From contig DAORJK010000004.1 in assembly GCA_035438985.1 (NCBI GenBank), forward strand, positions 176,183-240,182: 64,000 nucleotides of DNA, read 5' to 3'. Positions 1-8,362 of this stretch are shown here, piece by piece. Source of the stretch: UBA4408 sp002389785. GTDB lineage: Bacteria > Bacteroidota > Bacteroidia > UBA4408. The notes under the pieces were generated by a model that ran no database searches, was not told where the DNA came from, and saw nothing but the letters and a program-made list of their open reading frames with translations. The stretch's first letter is position 1. Every line of letters begins with the position of its first letter. The position numbers and the translations under genes were made by a program.

Positions 1-675
1 GTTCCTACTCCGATAGGAAATTTAGAAGATATTACCTTCAGAGCTATAAAAGTTTTGCAGGAGGTTAATTTTATCTTAGCTGAAGATACCCGAAAAACGG
101 GCATTTTGTTAAAGCACTACAATATTTCAACTAAAATGCAATCGCATCACTTGCATAATGAGCATAAAACAGTTGATTATTTTCTGGAAAAAATTTTAAC
201 AGGGGAATCCGCCGCACTAGTTTCGGATGCAGGTACACCAGCGATTTCGGATCCTGGTTTTTTGTTGGTTAGGGAAGCTATAAAAAAAAATATTCCAGTT
301 ATCACTTTGCCAGGGGCTACAGCTTTTGTTCCTGCACTTGTAAATTCAGGATTGCCTTGTGAACGTTTTTGTTTTGAAGGTTTTCTTCCTCAAAAAAAGG
401 GGCGCCTTACCAAACTGACATCATTACAGAGTGAAGAGCGTACATTAGTTTTTTATGAATCACCACATCGTTTAATTAAAACACTCGAGGAGTTTGTTCA
501 TTTTTTTGGCGCTGAACGCAACGCCTGTGTCTGCAGAGAAATTAGCAAGTTATTTGAAGAGACCCGAAGAGGAACCTTAGCTGAAATTCTAGATTATTTT
601 AAATTAAAGGCTATCAAAGGTGAAATAGTAATTGTTGTTGAAGGCAACTCAAAAAAAAATGAAAGGCAAAGTTAA
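1..675 (+). CDS. rsmI: 16S rRNA (cytidine-1402-2'-O)-methyltransferase, 5' truncated by window edge
   Basis: The reading frame is open from base 1, so the start lies upstream of the window and 224 residues are visible. RsmI uses SAM to 2'-O-methylate C1402 in the decoding centre of 16S rRNA. The family N-terminus (VPTPIGNLEDIT) opens the visible part. It is followed by AEDTRKTG, the SAM-site motif SDAGTPAISDPG (about residues 75-86), LPGATAFVPAL and FYESPHRL. All belong to the tetrapyrrole-methylase-fold RsmI family, and only a few N-terminal residues should be missing. The end overlaps the start of corA by 17 bp, suggesting translational coupling. Confidence 0.95.
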   Translation, partial: VPTPIGNLEDITFRAIKVLQEVNFILAEDTRKTGILLKHYNISTKMQSHHLHNEHKTVDYFLEKILTGESAALVSDAGTPAISDPGFLLVREAIKKNIPVITLPGATAFVPALVNSGLPCERFCFEGFLPQKKGRLTKLTSLQSEERTLVFYESPHRLIKTLEEFVHFFGAERNACVCREISKLFEETRRGTLAEILDYFKLKAIKGEIVIVVEGNSKKNERQS

Positions 676-1738
676 AAAACCTGAATTTGTAAGCCATCAT
701 CGTGTTGTCAAATCAGGACTGCCGCCAGGAAGTCTTGAAGTTATTGATAATACTGAAACCGAGGAGGTCATTATTACTTTAATTGAGTTTAATGAACAGT
801 CATTCTCTGAACGAAAAATAACCTCTTTTCAGGAAATTGTTGATTGTAAAAACAATGGTTTTGTAAAATGGATTAACGTTGATGGCATTCACAATTCTTC
901 CATTGTTGAACAGATAGGTAAAGCGTTTGATATTCATCCATTAACTCTCGAAGATATTGTAAATACTGATCAAAGACCAAAGTTTGAGGACTATGATTTT
1001 TATGATGTCGCGATGATGAAAATGTTGTATTACGATACTGAATTGCATGCGGAGCAATTATCAATTATACTTTTGGAAAACTTAGTTATTTCGTTTCAAG
1101 AAATACACGGAGGTGATGCCTTTGATCCTATTCGTGAGAGAATCAAGGCAGCAAAGGGCAGAATAAGAAAATGCGGAGCCGATTACTTAGCTTATGCACT
1201 CATCGATTCCATTGTTGATTCTTATTTTAATATACTTGAAAAAGTAGGTGATAAATTAGAAGCACTTGATGAAGAAATCATGTCAGATCCCAACCCAGAG
1301 TCATTAAGAAAGTTACACACTATGAAACTTGAAATGATTTTTCTGCGAAAATCTGTTTGGCCATTAAGGGACCTAATCAACAATATCGAGCGGAGTGAAT
1401 CACAATTGTTCAAAGAAAGTACTTCAATTTATTTAAGAGATGTACATGACCACACTATTAGAGTTATTGAAACTGTTGAAAGCTATAGAGATTTAATTTC
1501 TGGAATGATGGACATTTATCTTTCTAGTTTAAGTAACAAGATGAATGAAGTGATGAAAGTGCTCACAATTATTAGTACAATTTTTATTCCTGTTACCTTT
1601 ATTGCAGGTGTTTACGGAATGAATTTCGACTATATGCCTGAACTACATTCAAAATGGGGATATTTTGGCACCTGGGTACTAATGCTAATTATTATCTTTT
1701 GCTTGATTTTGTATTTCAGAAAAAGAAAATGGTTGTAA
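659..1738 (+). CDS. corA: CorA-type magnesium/cobalt transporter
   Basis: A 359-residue CorA family divalent cation channel of the inner membrane. The C-terminal part carries the two family transmembrane helices. The first ends in the selectivity motif YGMNF (about residues 318-322), followed by the loop FDYMPELHSKWGYF, a second helix and a basic tail RKRKWL. The preceding acidic and helical region fits the cytoplasmic funnel domain. The ATG at 659 is preferred. A TTG lies upstream in frame at 632, but using it would lengthen the overlap with rsmI and add residues atypical for CorA. There is no obvious terminator after the gene. Confidence 0.95.
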   Translation: MKGKVKKPEFVSHHRVVKSGLPPGSLEVIDNTETEEVIITLIEFNEQSFSERKITSFQEIVDCKNNGFVKWINVDGIHNSSIVEQIGKAFDIHPLTLEDIVNTDQRPKFEDYDFYDVAMMKMLYYDTELHAEQLSIILLENLVISFQEIHGGDAFDPIRERIKAAKGRIRKCGADYLAYALIDSIVDSYFNILEKVGDKLEALDEEIMSDPNPESLRKLHTMKLEMIFLRKSVWPLRDLINNIERSESQLFKESTSIYLRDVHDHTIRVIETVESYRDLISGMMDIYLSSLSNKMNEVMKVLTIISTIFIPVTFIAGVYGMNFDYMPELHSKWGYFGTWVLMLIIIFCLILYFRKRKWL

Positions 1739-1910
1739 TGTTGCTAAGGCCTACAGTAAATCTGCTTAACATAAATTAACAACTGTATTTATAATGAAAT
1801 TTTGAATAATCTAGATTTTTGAATTTTAAATATTATATCAATTTCAAATTATTATTAATAAAACTATCAATCATTAACCCAATCGTATAAAATCTTAAAC
1901 TGTAAAAAGT

Positions 1911-2675
1911 ATGAAAAGCAACATTACACTCTTATTTTTTATTATCAGTTCGGTAATTTATGCCCAATCAACAGTAAGCACCGACACTTCAATTAACAAA
2001 CTTGATGCATCTAAGCAAAAGCAAGGTTTATGGAAAGAAAAATTAGGTAACATGAGCAGCCAGGGTACATACCTAAATAACAAAAAGGAAGGTGCTTGGA
2101 AAATGTACTATCCGGATGGAATGATTGGCAACATTGATGAATACAAAAATGATAAACGAAATGGCATTAGTATCGAAATTAAGAACAACGGTTATTTGCG
2201 CAAAGAATGTTATTATAAAGAGGATGTATTGGATGGTATTTATAAACTCTACAATACAAATGGTAGACCTGAGTTAGAATCAATGTACAAAAATGGTAAA
2301 CTGAACGGTCCAAAAAAGATTTATTACCAAAGTACTACGCTACAGGAGGAAAGCAATTTCATCGACGACAAAAGAGATGGAGTTACTAAATGGTTTTACG
2401 ATGATGGAAAAATTTCTATTGAATATAACTATGTAAAGGGTAGCTTGGAAGGAATTCAAAAGGCCTATTACAAAGAGGGTTCTTTAAATTCTGAAACCAT
2501 GTATAAAAATAATATGATGCAAGGTGATTACAAAGAGTATTATGAGGATGGGAAAACCTTGAAAATTAGTGGTTCATACTCAAACGACAAAAAGGAAGGT
2601 ACCTGGAAAGAATTTGATAAAGAGGGCAAGATATCTAAAGTTGAAAAATACAAAAACGACGAATTAGTCAAGTAA
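1911..2675 (+). CDS. Secreted YwqK/MORN-like repeat protein
   Basis: A 254-residue protein with an N-terminal signal peptide (hydrophobic LLFFIISSVIYA followed by QS). The rest is tandem MORN-like repeats of the form YYxDGxxxxxxxYKNxKxxG, of which at least seven copies can be counted by eye. This pattern is labelled YwqK family antitoxin component in databases, but in Bacteroidota these are common stand-alone exported proteins with no toxin partner, and none is adjacent here. The function is not known. A 172-bp AT-rich gap separates it from corA, so it is probably transcribed on its own. Confidence 0.8.
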   Translation: MKSNITLLFFIISSVIYAQSTVSTDTSINKLDASKQKQGLWKEKLGNMSSQGTYLNNKKEGAWKMYYPDGMIGNIDEYKNDKRNGISIEIKNNGYLRKECYYKEDVLDGIYKLYNTNGRPELESMYKNGKLNGPKKIYYQSTTLQEESNFIDDKRDGVTKWFYDDGKISIEYNYVKGSLEGIQKAYYKEGSLNSETMYKNNMMQGDYKEYYEDGKTLKISGSYSNDKKEGTWKEFDKEGKISKVEKYKNDELVK

Positions 2676-2745
2676 TTTACAATTAGGTTTCTCCTCAAGT
2701 TTATGTAATAACACCTAATATAAGTAGTAACAAAGATTTTAAAAT

Positions 2746-4269
2746 ATGGAAACAGACAAAAGAGCTATTCTGATTATTATGGATGGATGGGGAATAGGTG
2801 ATGGGTCTTTGTCTGATGTTATTGCAAATTCTGAAACCCCATTCGTAAATAGTTTATACAAAAATTATCCACATTCATGGTTACTAACTTCCGGCGAACA
2901 CGTAGGCTTGCCAGATGGACAAATGGGAAACTCGGAAGTTGGACACCTGAACATTGGTGCTGGAAGAGTTGTATATCAAGATTTAGTTTTGATAAACAAA
3001 TCGATTAAAGACGGAAGTTTTTTTTCAAATAAAGTAATCGTAGATGCCTTTCATTATGCAAAATTAACTGGAGTTAAGGTCCATTTGATGGGGCTCGTTT
3101 CTAATGGTGGTGTACACTCATCTCTGGATCACTTGTATGCCTTATGTGATGCGGCACAACAGCACAAACTGAATGATGTTTATATTCATTGCTTTACGGA
3201 CGGGCGAGATACAGATCCAAAAAGTGGATTAGGTTTTATTAAGCAACTCCAAGATAATATTGAAGGAACATCCATTAAAATTGCAAGTGTATGCGGTAGA
3301 TATTATGCTATGGATCGAGATAAAAGATGGGAGCGGATTAAACTTGCATACAATCTTTTGGTTAATGGAGAGGGAGAACGTGCTTCAAATGCTATTACTG
3401 CAGTAGAAGAATCATACAAGAATAATTGTACGGATGAATTCATTAAACCACAAGTTATAGTTGATAGTAATAACATTCCACTAGCAAAGATTGATGAAAA
3501 GGATGTAGTTATTTGCTTTAATTTTAGAACAGATCGTTGTCGTGAAATAACCGAAGTGTTAACTCAAACTGATTTACCGGAGTTTCAAATGAGTCGTAAA
3601 GATTTATTTTACGTTACGATGACAAATTATGACAATACCTATAAAAATGTAAGACCTATTTTTGAGAAGGATAATTTAAATCTGACATTGGGCGAGGTTT
3701 TGGCGAATTATGGAAAAAAGCAAATTAGAATTGCAGAAACAGAAAAGTATCCGCATGTTACTTTCTTTTTTTCAGGTGGAAGAGAAACTGAATTTAAAGA
3801 AGAGAAGAGAATACTTGTTCCTTCTCCTAAAGTGGCAACCTACGATTTGGAACCACAAATGAGTGCGTATCACATTGCAGATGCAATTGGTAAGGAACTC
3901 GAGAAAAAATCTGCAGATTTTGTGTGTTTGAATTTCGCTAATGCGGATATGGTTGGACATACCGGAGTATATACAGCAGTAAAAAAGGCGGTTGAAACAG
4001 TTGATACATGTGTACAAAAAGTTGTTGAAGCTGCCATTGCTGCTGATTATTCAATTATCATTATTGCAGATCATGGTAATGCAGATTACGAGATTAATGC
4101 AGATGGTTCACCAAATACTGCACACACCACCAATCCTGTTCCTTGTATTTTAATTGATAAGAATTTTAAACTGGTCAACAACGGCAAATTAGCTGATGTT
4201 GCTCCAACTATTTTAAAGTTAATGCACCTCCCTAAGCCGGCTGAAATGACCGGCAATTCACTGGTTTAA
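2746..4269 (+). CDS. gpmI: 2,3-bisphosphoglycerate-independent phosphoglycerate mutase
   Basis: A 507-residue cytoplasmic glycolytic enzyme that interconverts 3- and 2-phosphoglycerate with two Mn ions. It has the alkaline-phosphatase-fold metal site DGWG (from Asp13), the phosphoserine nucleophile in GNSEVGHLNIGAGR (Ser63), the substrate loop HCFTDGRDTDP, and the second metal cluster NFANADMVGHTG and ADHGNADYE. Length is normal for the family (about 505-515). The start ATG follows an AT-rich leader without a Shine-Dalgarno sequence, as usual for this phylum. Confidence 0.97.
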   Translation: METDKRAILIIMDGWGIGDGSLSDVIANSETPFVNSLYKNYPHSWLLTSGEHVGLPDGQMGNSEVGHLNIGAGRVVYQDLVLINKSIKDGSFFSNKVIVDAFHYAKLTGVKVHLMGLVSNGGVHSSLDHLYALCDAAQQHKLNDVYIHCFTDGRDTDPKSGLGFIKQLQDNIEGTSIKIASVCGRYYAMDRDKRWERIKLAYNLLVNGEGERASNAITAVEESYKNNCTDEFIKPQVIVDSNNIPLAKIDEKDVVICFNFRTDRCREITEVLTQTDLPEFQMSRKDLFYVTMTNYDNTYKNVRPIFEKDNLNLTLGEVLANYGKKQIRIAETEKYPHVTFFFSGGRETEFKEEKRILVPSPKVATYDLEPQMSAYHIADAIGKELEKKSADFVCLNFANADMVGHTGVYTAVKKAVETVDTCVQKVVEAAIAADYSIIIIADHGNADYEINADGSPNTAHTTNPVPCILIDKNFKLVNNGKLADVAPTILKLMHLPKPAEMTGNSLV

Positions 4270-4354
4270 TAAAAAGTTGAATTTTTTTTCAAAAAGATGT
4301 AACCTTTTTATTCAAGGAAAGGTAAAAGTCTATGTGTTTTTTCTAGGATTGAGA

Positions 4355-4434
4355 TTCTTGCGCTTTCCGGCATATTTTGATAAAAAATTTTGAGATTCAC
4401 CATCATGAATACAAAATTGCCGGAAGCGCAGGAA
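4355..4434 (+). repeat. Imperfect inverted repeat 1 with nested loop hairpin
   Basis: The left arm 4355-4380 (containing TGCGCTTTCCGGCA) pairs with the right arm 4410-4434 (TGCCGGAAGCGCA) over about 23 bp with two one-base bulges. The 29-nt loop contains GATTCACCATCATGAAT, itself a small ATTCA/TGAAT hairpin. The second element at 4518 has a related loop, so the two look like members of one palindromic family. Confidence 0.7.
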
Positions 4435-4517
4435 CTTAATTCGGAAATTGGAAAGTGAATCTTATACCAATCATAATTTTCCTAGCGAAAATCGAACACG
4501 CGTTATTTGATACTATT

Positions 4518-4600
4518 AGCTCCGTAACTCCGATGAATTTTTAAAAAAAATTTATAGAATGGTTCACCATGAAAACCTAAATTCATCGGAGATTACAGCT
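4518..4600 (+). repeat. Imperfect inverted repeat 2 with nested loop hairpin
   Basis: The left arm (AGCTCCGTAACTCCGATGAA) pairs with the right arm (TTCATCGGAGATTACAGCT), with a 13-bp perfect core (CTCCGATGAATTT). The loop contains GGTTCACCATGAAAACC, sharing the core TTCACCAT..GAA with inverted repeat 1. The arm sequences are unrelated, so structure and loop are conserved rather than the stem. Confidence 0.7.
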
Positions 4601-4673
4601 TTTTTGAATATTTATTTTATGAATTGAAGATTTTCATTGGTTAATTTTTAAGGGGTTAATTATTTACCAAATG

Positions 4674-4703
4674 GGGATGCTGAATGGCATCCCTTTCTTT
4701 TTT
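4674..4703 (+). terminator. Rho-independent-like terminator with no adjacent upstream gene
   Basis: A perfect 7-bp stem (GGGATGC / GCATCCC) with a 6-nt loop is followed by TTTCTTTTTT. It lies 400 bp beyond the gpmI stop codon and directly before the promoter of the radical SAM gene. It would end either a long gpmI 3' UTR or a non-coding transcript carrying the two hairpins. Confidence 0.75.
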
Positions 4704-4720
4704 AGTTGAAAATACTTTTA

Positions 4721-4752
4721 TTGATACAGTTTGCATCGTTTTTCTATATTTG
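4721..4752 (+). promoter_or_regulatory. Bacteroidota-type promoter for the radical SAM gene
   Basis: A -7 box TATATTTG at 4745-4752 matches TAnnTTTG. A TTG lies at 4721-4723, 21 nt upstream, slightly wider than the usual 18-19. Transcription should begin within a few bases of the ATG at 4758, which implies a leaderless or nearly leaderless mRNA. Confidence 0.55.
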
Positions 4753-4757
4753 AAAAA

Positions 4758-6263
4758 ATGATAGAAAATAAAGTACTCCTCTTTAATCCAAGAGCAGCAA
4801 ACAATAAACCTCGTATACCAAATTCAATTTTATCAATAGCGGCAAGCATTGATGGCAGCTATGATTATGCGATTGTTGATGGAAATCTAGAAAGTGAACC
4901 GCTGAAAGTACTGATAAATCACTTGAAAAGTGGAAACTATAAATATTTTGGTTGTACTTGTATGCCAGGGCCTCAGTTAAAGCAAGCTATCCCATTTACA
5001 AGGCAAATTAGAGAGTTATTCCCGACGGTAAAGATTATTTGGGGTGGATATTTTCCAAGTAATCAATTTGCATCTGTGCTTAATTCTGGATGGGTAGATG
5101 TGGTGATTAATGGACCTGGAGATAAAGCATTTCCTTTACTGCTTAATGCTTATGAAACAAATGGTTCATTTGAGGATATACCCAATCTTATTTTTAAAAA
5201 AGGTAACACTTTTATTAAAACGCCTAAAGATGAGTTGTATGATCTGGATAGTTTGAATTCACTACCTTATTCAAAATTGAATACGTTTTATCCCTTGCAA
5301 AATTATTTAGGAAAAACTTATTTGGGTACAAAAACAATCGCTTATCATTCAAGTTTTGGTTGTCCATTTACTTGTTCGTTTTGTGCGGTAGTTCCTATTT
5401 ACAAAGCACGTTGGAAAGGTAAATCAGCACAAGGCATTTTTAATGATATTAAATTTTTAAAAAACCAGTATGGCGGCAATGCCATTGAGTTTCACGACAA
5501 TAATTTTTTTGTGTCTGAAAAACGTACAGTTGAATTTGCAAAGTTAATTCGAAATGAAAATATGATTTGGTGGGGCGAAGGGAGAATTGACACGTTGAAT
5601 AAATACTCCGATGAATCATTAAAGTTAATGAGAGAATCGGGTTGTAAAATGATTTTTTTTGGAGCTGAAACAGGAAACGATGCAGTGTTAAAAAAAATGG
5701 ATAAAGGTGGAACTCAAACTGGACAACAGATTAAAGATTTTGCTTACCGTTTGAAGCAATTTGATATTATTCCAGAGTATTCATTTGTATTGGGTTTGCC
5801 AGGAGAATCGGCTCAAACAGTAATGGCTCAAATTAAAAATGATATTGCCTTTATTAAGGAAATTAAGGAAATAAATCCTCAAACAGAAATTATTATTTAC
5901 CTCTACAGTCCTGTTCCTACTGAAGGCTCAGAAATGTATCAACAAGTTTTGAATAGCGGGTTTCGATTTCCTGAGAAGCTGGAGGATTGGCTAAGTCCTT
6001 CTTGGGAAAAATTTGATTTACGTAAAAATCCACTAACTCCTTGGTTAAATTCAGCTATGATCGATGAAATAAAAAATTTTGAAACTGTTTTAAATGGATA
6101 TTTTCCAACAGTATCAGATATTCGACTTACGGCTTTAAAGCGAAAAATATTGCGATTAATTTCAGGGATTCGGTACAAAACCGGATTTTATCATTTTCCA
6201 ATAGAAATTAAATTGTTGCAGAAATTATGGAAGTACCGCCAGCCGGAGATTCAGGGATTTTAA
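4758..6263 (+). CDS. B12-binding-type radical SAM protein
   Basis: A 501-residue protein. The N-terminal half resembles a cobalamin-binding Rossmann domain (IIWGGYFPSNQFASVLNSGWVDVVINGPGD split over several strands). It is followed by a radical SAM barrel with the [4Fe-4S] motif CxxxCxxC (CPFTCSFC, Cys202, 206 and 209) and the family strings WWGEGRIDTL and FFGAETGND. Proteins of this class methylate or rearrange unactivated carbons in lipids, pigments or peptides; the substrate here is unknown. A TTG at 4731 would add nine residues but lies inside the promoter, so the ATG at 4758 is chosen. The downstream methyltransferase is coupled, hinting at a two-enzyme modification unit. Confidence 0.85.
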   Translation: MIENKVLLFNPRAANNKPRIPNSILSIAASIDGSYDYAIVDGNLESEPLKVLINHLKSGNYKYFGCTCMPGPQLKQAIPFTRQIRELFPTVKIIWGGYFPSNQFASVLNSGWVDVVINGPGDKAFPLLLNAYETNGSFEDIPNLIFKKGNTFIKTPKDELYDLDSLNSLPYSKLNTFYPLQNYLGKTYLGTKTIAYHSSFGCPFTCSFCAVVPIYKARWKGKSAQGIFNDIKFLKNQYGGNAIEFHDNNFFVSEKRTVEFAKLIRNENMIWWGEGRIDTLNKYSDESLKLMRESGCKMIFFGAETGNDAVLKKMDKGGTQTGQQIKDFAYRLKQFDIIPEYSFVLGLPGESAQTVMAQIKNDIAFIKEIKEINPQTEIIIYLYSPVPTEGSEMYQQVLNSGFRFPEKLEDWLSPSWEKFDLRKNPLTPWLNSAMIDEIKNFETVLNGYFPTVSDIRLTALKRKILRLISGIRYKTGFYHFPIEIKLLQKLWKYRQPEIQGF

Positions 6264-6271
6264 AAAGATCC

Positions 6272-6949
6272 ATGTTGAGAGTAAAAGTGCGAAAGCTTTT
6301 GAGGTTGCTACTTTCTTATAGCTACAAGCCTTTTTTAGAGTATTATTTAACAAAACCAAGAAATTACAAGCATGCAGGAATTAATCTTACAGTTCCTCCA
6401 GGTGTATTCCATCCGAAATTCTTCTTTAGTACCCAGTTTTTAATTGAATTCATTACGAAAAAAGATCTGATAGGACGGAAAGTATTAGAATTAGGGGCAG
6501 GCAGTGGAATTATTTCATTTTACCTATCAAAAAATAAAAATCATGTAACAGCAAGCGACATTAGCAATGTTGCAGTGAATGCCTTACACATTAATCAGCG
6601 AGTAAATAATATAAAATTTGAGATTGTACATTCAGATCTATTTGATTCGATGCCTGAGAATAAATTTGAAGTTGTAATAATTAATCCTCCATATTATAAA
6701 CAAACTCCGAAGCTAGATGCAGAGTATGCTTGGTATTGCGGAGAAAATTTGGAATATTTTCAAAAATTATTTTCTCAGATTCCCAACTTTCTCACAGAAG
6801 ATGCAACAATTTGGATGGTACTTTCAGAAGATTGTGATATAAGTGGTATAAAAAAACTTGCAGAAGCTAATGATTTTTCAATGAAGCTGATTGAAGAAAA
6901 AAGCTACTTAGTGGAACTTAATTTTATTTTCTTACTAGAATTAAATTAA
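6272..6949 (+). CDS. Class I SAM-dependent methyltransferase with NPPY motif
   Basis: A 225-residue protein with SAM motif I LELGAGSGI (about residues 72-80), an acidic residue in ASDIS after strand 2, and the motif IINPPYYKQTP (about 136-146). NPPY is typical of enzymes that methylate amide or exocyclic nitrogens, such as the PrmC/HemK and RlmF/TrmN6 groups, so the target could be a protein, tRNA or rRNA. An ATG at 6227 is also in frame, but its first residues would overlap the preceding gene; 6272, 8 bp after that stop, is preferred. It ends convergently with nuoN, overlapping it by 9 bp. Confidence 0.75.
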   Translation: MLRVKVRKLLRLLLSYSYKPFLEYYLTKPRNYKHAGINLTVPPGVFHPKFFFSTQFLIEFITKKDLIGRKVLELGAGSGIISFYLSKNKNHVTASDISNVAVNALHINQRVNNIKFEIVHSDLFDSMPENKFEVVIINPPYYKQTPKLDAEYAWYCGENLEYFQKLFSQIPNFLTEDATIWMVLSEDCDISGIKKLAEANDFSMKLIEEKSYLVELNFIFLLELN

Positions 6950-8314
6950 CTGAATTAACCAACCAGGTGCTATACCCAAGACTAGCATTAATACAAACGC
7001 AACAACCAATATTAACTGGTGTGTTAAACTTACTTCAATGGCCTGATTGCTTTTGTCTTGTTTAAAGTACATTGCAATTATGAGTTTAAAGTAATAGTAA
7101 ATGCCAATTAAGGAAGCAATAACTGCAATTAATACTAACCAAGTATAGTTTGTTTCAACAGCAGCTGTAAAAATGTAATATTTAGCAAAAAATCCCGCGA
7201 GAGGAGGTATTCCTGCCAAGGATAAAAGGGCTAATGTCATTACAAAAGCTAAAAATGGATTACGTTTATTCAAACCGTTAAAACTTTCAATAGCATCTTC
7301 TTTTGTCCGCAAGATTGAATACAAGACTGTGAACGAAGCGATACTTGCAACTGAATATGCAGATGCATAAAACAGAATACTGGAAGCGGCAATTTTACTT
7401 AACGAAAGAAGGGCAATTAGCATATATCCTGCGTGTGCAATACTTGAAAAGGCTAATAATCGTTTCACACTTGTTTGGTAGGCAGCTGTAACATTTCCAA
7501 CTAATAATGTAATTGCACAAATAATTCCTAAACTATCATTCCAACTACTGCTTATTTGTGAGAAGCTCGTAGCGAATAGGCGAAAAAATGCTGCAAATGC
7601 GGCAGTTTTTACAACCGTCGACATAAATGCAGTTATACTAATTGGCGAACCTTGATAAACATCAGGTGCCCAAAAATGAAAAGGAACAGCAGCGATTTTA
7701 AACGATAAACCAACAAGAATCATCAATACTCCTGCAGTAAACATTACTGGTAAATTTTCGACATTCGATTGAATGAACTGTGTGATTTTATGAAGATGAA
7801 ATGAACCTGTTGTGCCGTAAATTAATGCAATCCCGAAAAGTAAAAAACCAGTGGCAAATGAACCCATCAGAAAATACTTAATGGCAGCTTCATTACTTCT
7901 TAAGTCATTTTTTTTGCTACCTGCCAACACATAAAGAGAAAGGGAAAGAATTTCTATCCCTAAAAAAAGCATTACCATGTTGTTGTAACTCACCATGCAT
8001 AATGTGCCTACCAATGAAAAAATCACTAAAGCAGTATGGTCCGTTATATTTGTCTCGTTAGTAAAATAATCTTTAGACATAAAAAACCAAAGAATACTAA
8101 CCACGCAAATCAAAACAGTAAAACTAATTGCAAAATTGTCGAATACCATCATTTCATTGTAATAATGAATGTTTGTATTCCAATCTTTTATGGAAGCAGC
8201 AATTACAGCAAGTAAGCTAAGTATTACAATCGGAAATAGCCGCTTTTTAAAATTAAAAATTTCAGCAAGTAGGGATATTACGCCAATTCCGGAAAGTAGT
8301 AACAGTGATTTCAT
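6941..8314 (-). CDS. nuoN: NADH-quinone oxidoreductase subunit N
   Basis: A 457-residue, highly hydrophobic antiporter-like subunit of complex I with about 14 predicted transmembrane helices. Conserved strings of the proton-channel core are visible: FAPFHFWAPDVYQGSP-like (here VPFHFWAPDVYQGSP), KRLLAFSSIAHAGYML, and SLAGIPPLAGFFAKYYIF. It pumps protons together with NuoL and NuoM. It is the last gene of the nuoG-N run, 48 bp after nuoM. Confidence 0.97.
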   Translation of the reverse strand: MKSLLLLSGIGVISLLAEIFNFKKRLFPIVILSLLAVIAASIKDWNTNIHYYNEMMVFDNFAISFTVLICVVSILWFFMSKDYFTNETNITDHTALVIFSLVGTLCMVSYNNMVMLFLGIEILSLSLYVLAGSKKNDLRSNEAAIKYFLMGSFATGFLLFGIALIYGTTGSFHLHKITQFIQSNVENLPVMFTAGVLMILVGLSFKIAAVPFHFWAPDVYQGSPISITAFMSTVVKTAAFAAFFRLFATSFSQISSSWNDSLGIICAITLLVGNVTAAYQTSVKRLLAFSSIAHAGYMLIALLSLSKIAASSILFYASAYSVASIASFTVLYSILRTKEDAIESFNGLNKRNPFLAFVMTLALLSLAGIPPLAGFFAKYYIFTAAVETNYTWLVLIAVIASLIGIYYYFKLIIAMYFKQDKSNQAIEVSLTHQLILVVAFVLMLVLGIAPGWLIQLI

Positions 8315-8362
8315 ATTCTGATTAACTTAATTTCAAAAGTAAATTATACAACTTACTTCACA

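Larger units (their letters stand above)
4270..4757. other. Gene-free stretch with two large hairpins and an orphan terminator
   Basis: No convincing coding sequence lies on either strand. The stretch holds two imperfect inverted repeats (4355-4434 and 4518-4600), a rho-independent-like hairpin at 4674-4703 and the promoter of the next gene. Between the hairpins is the string TATACCAATCATAAT, which resembles one near 18127. The combination of two structured elements followed by a terminator suggests either a structured 3' UTR of gpmI or a separate non-coding RNA. Confidence 0.6.

Noticed and set aside
632..661. TTG start for corA at 632
   Set aside because: It would extend the overlap with rsmI and add residues not seen in CorA; ATG at 659 is better.
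1911..2675. Toxin-antitoxin system based on the YwqK label
   Set aside because: No toxin gene is adjacent and the protein is exported, which does not fit an antitoxin.
4731..4757. TTG start for the radical SAM gene at 4731
   Set aside because: It lies within the promoter, upstream of the likely transcription start.
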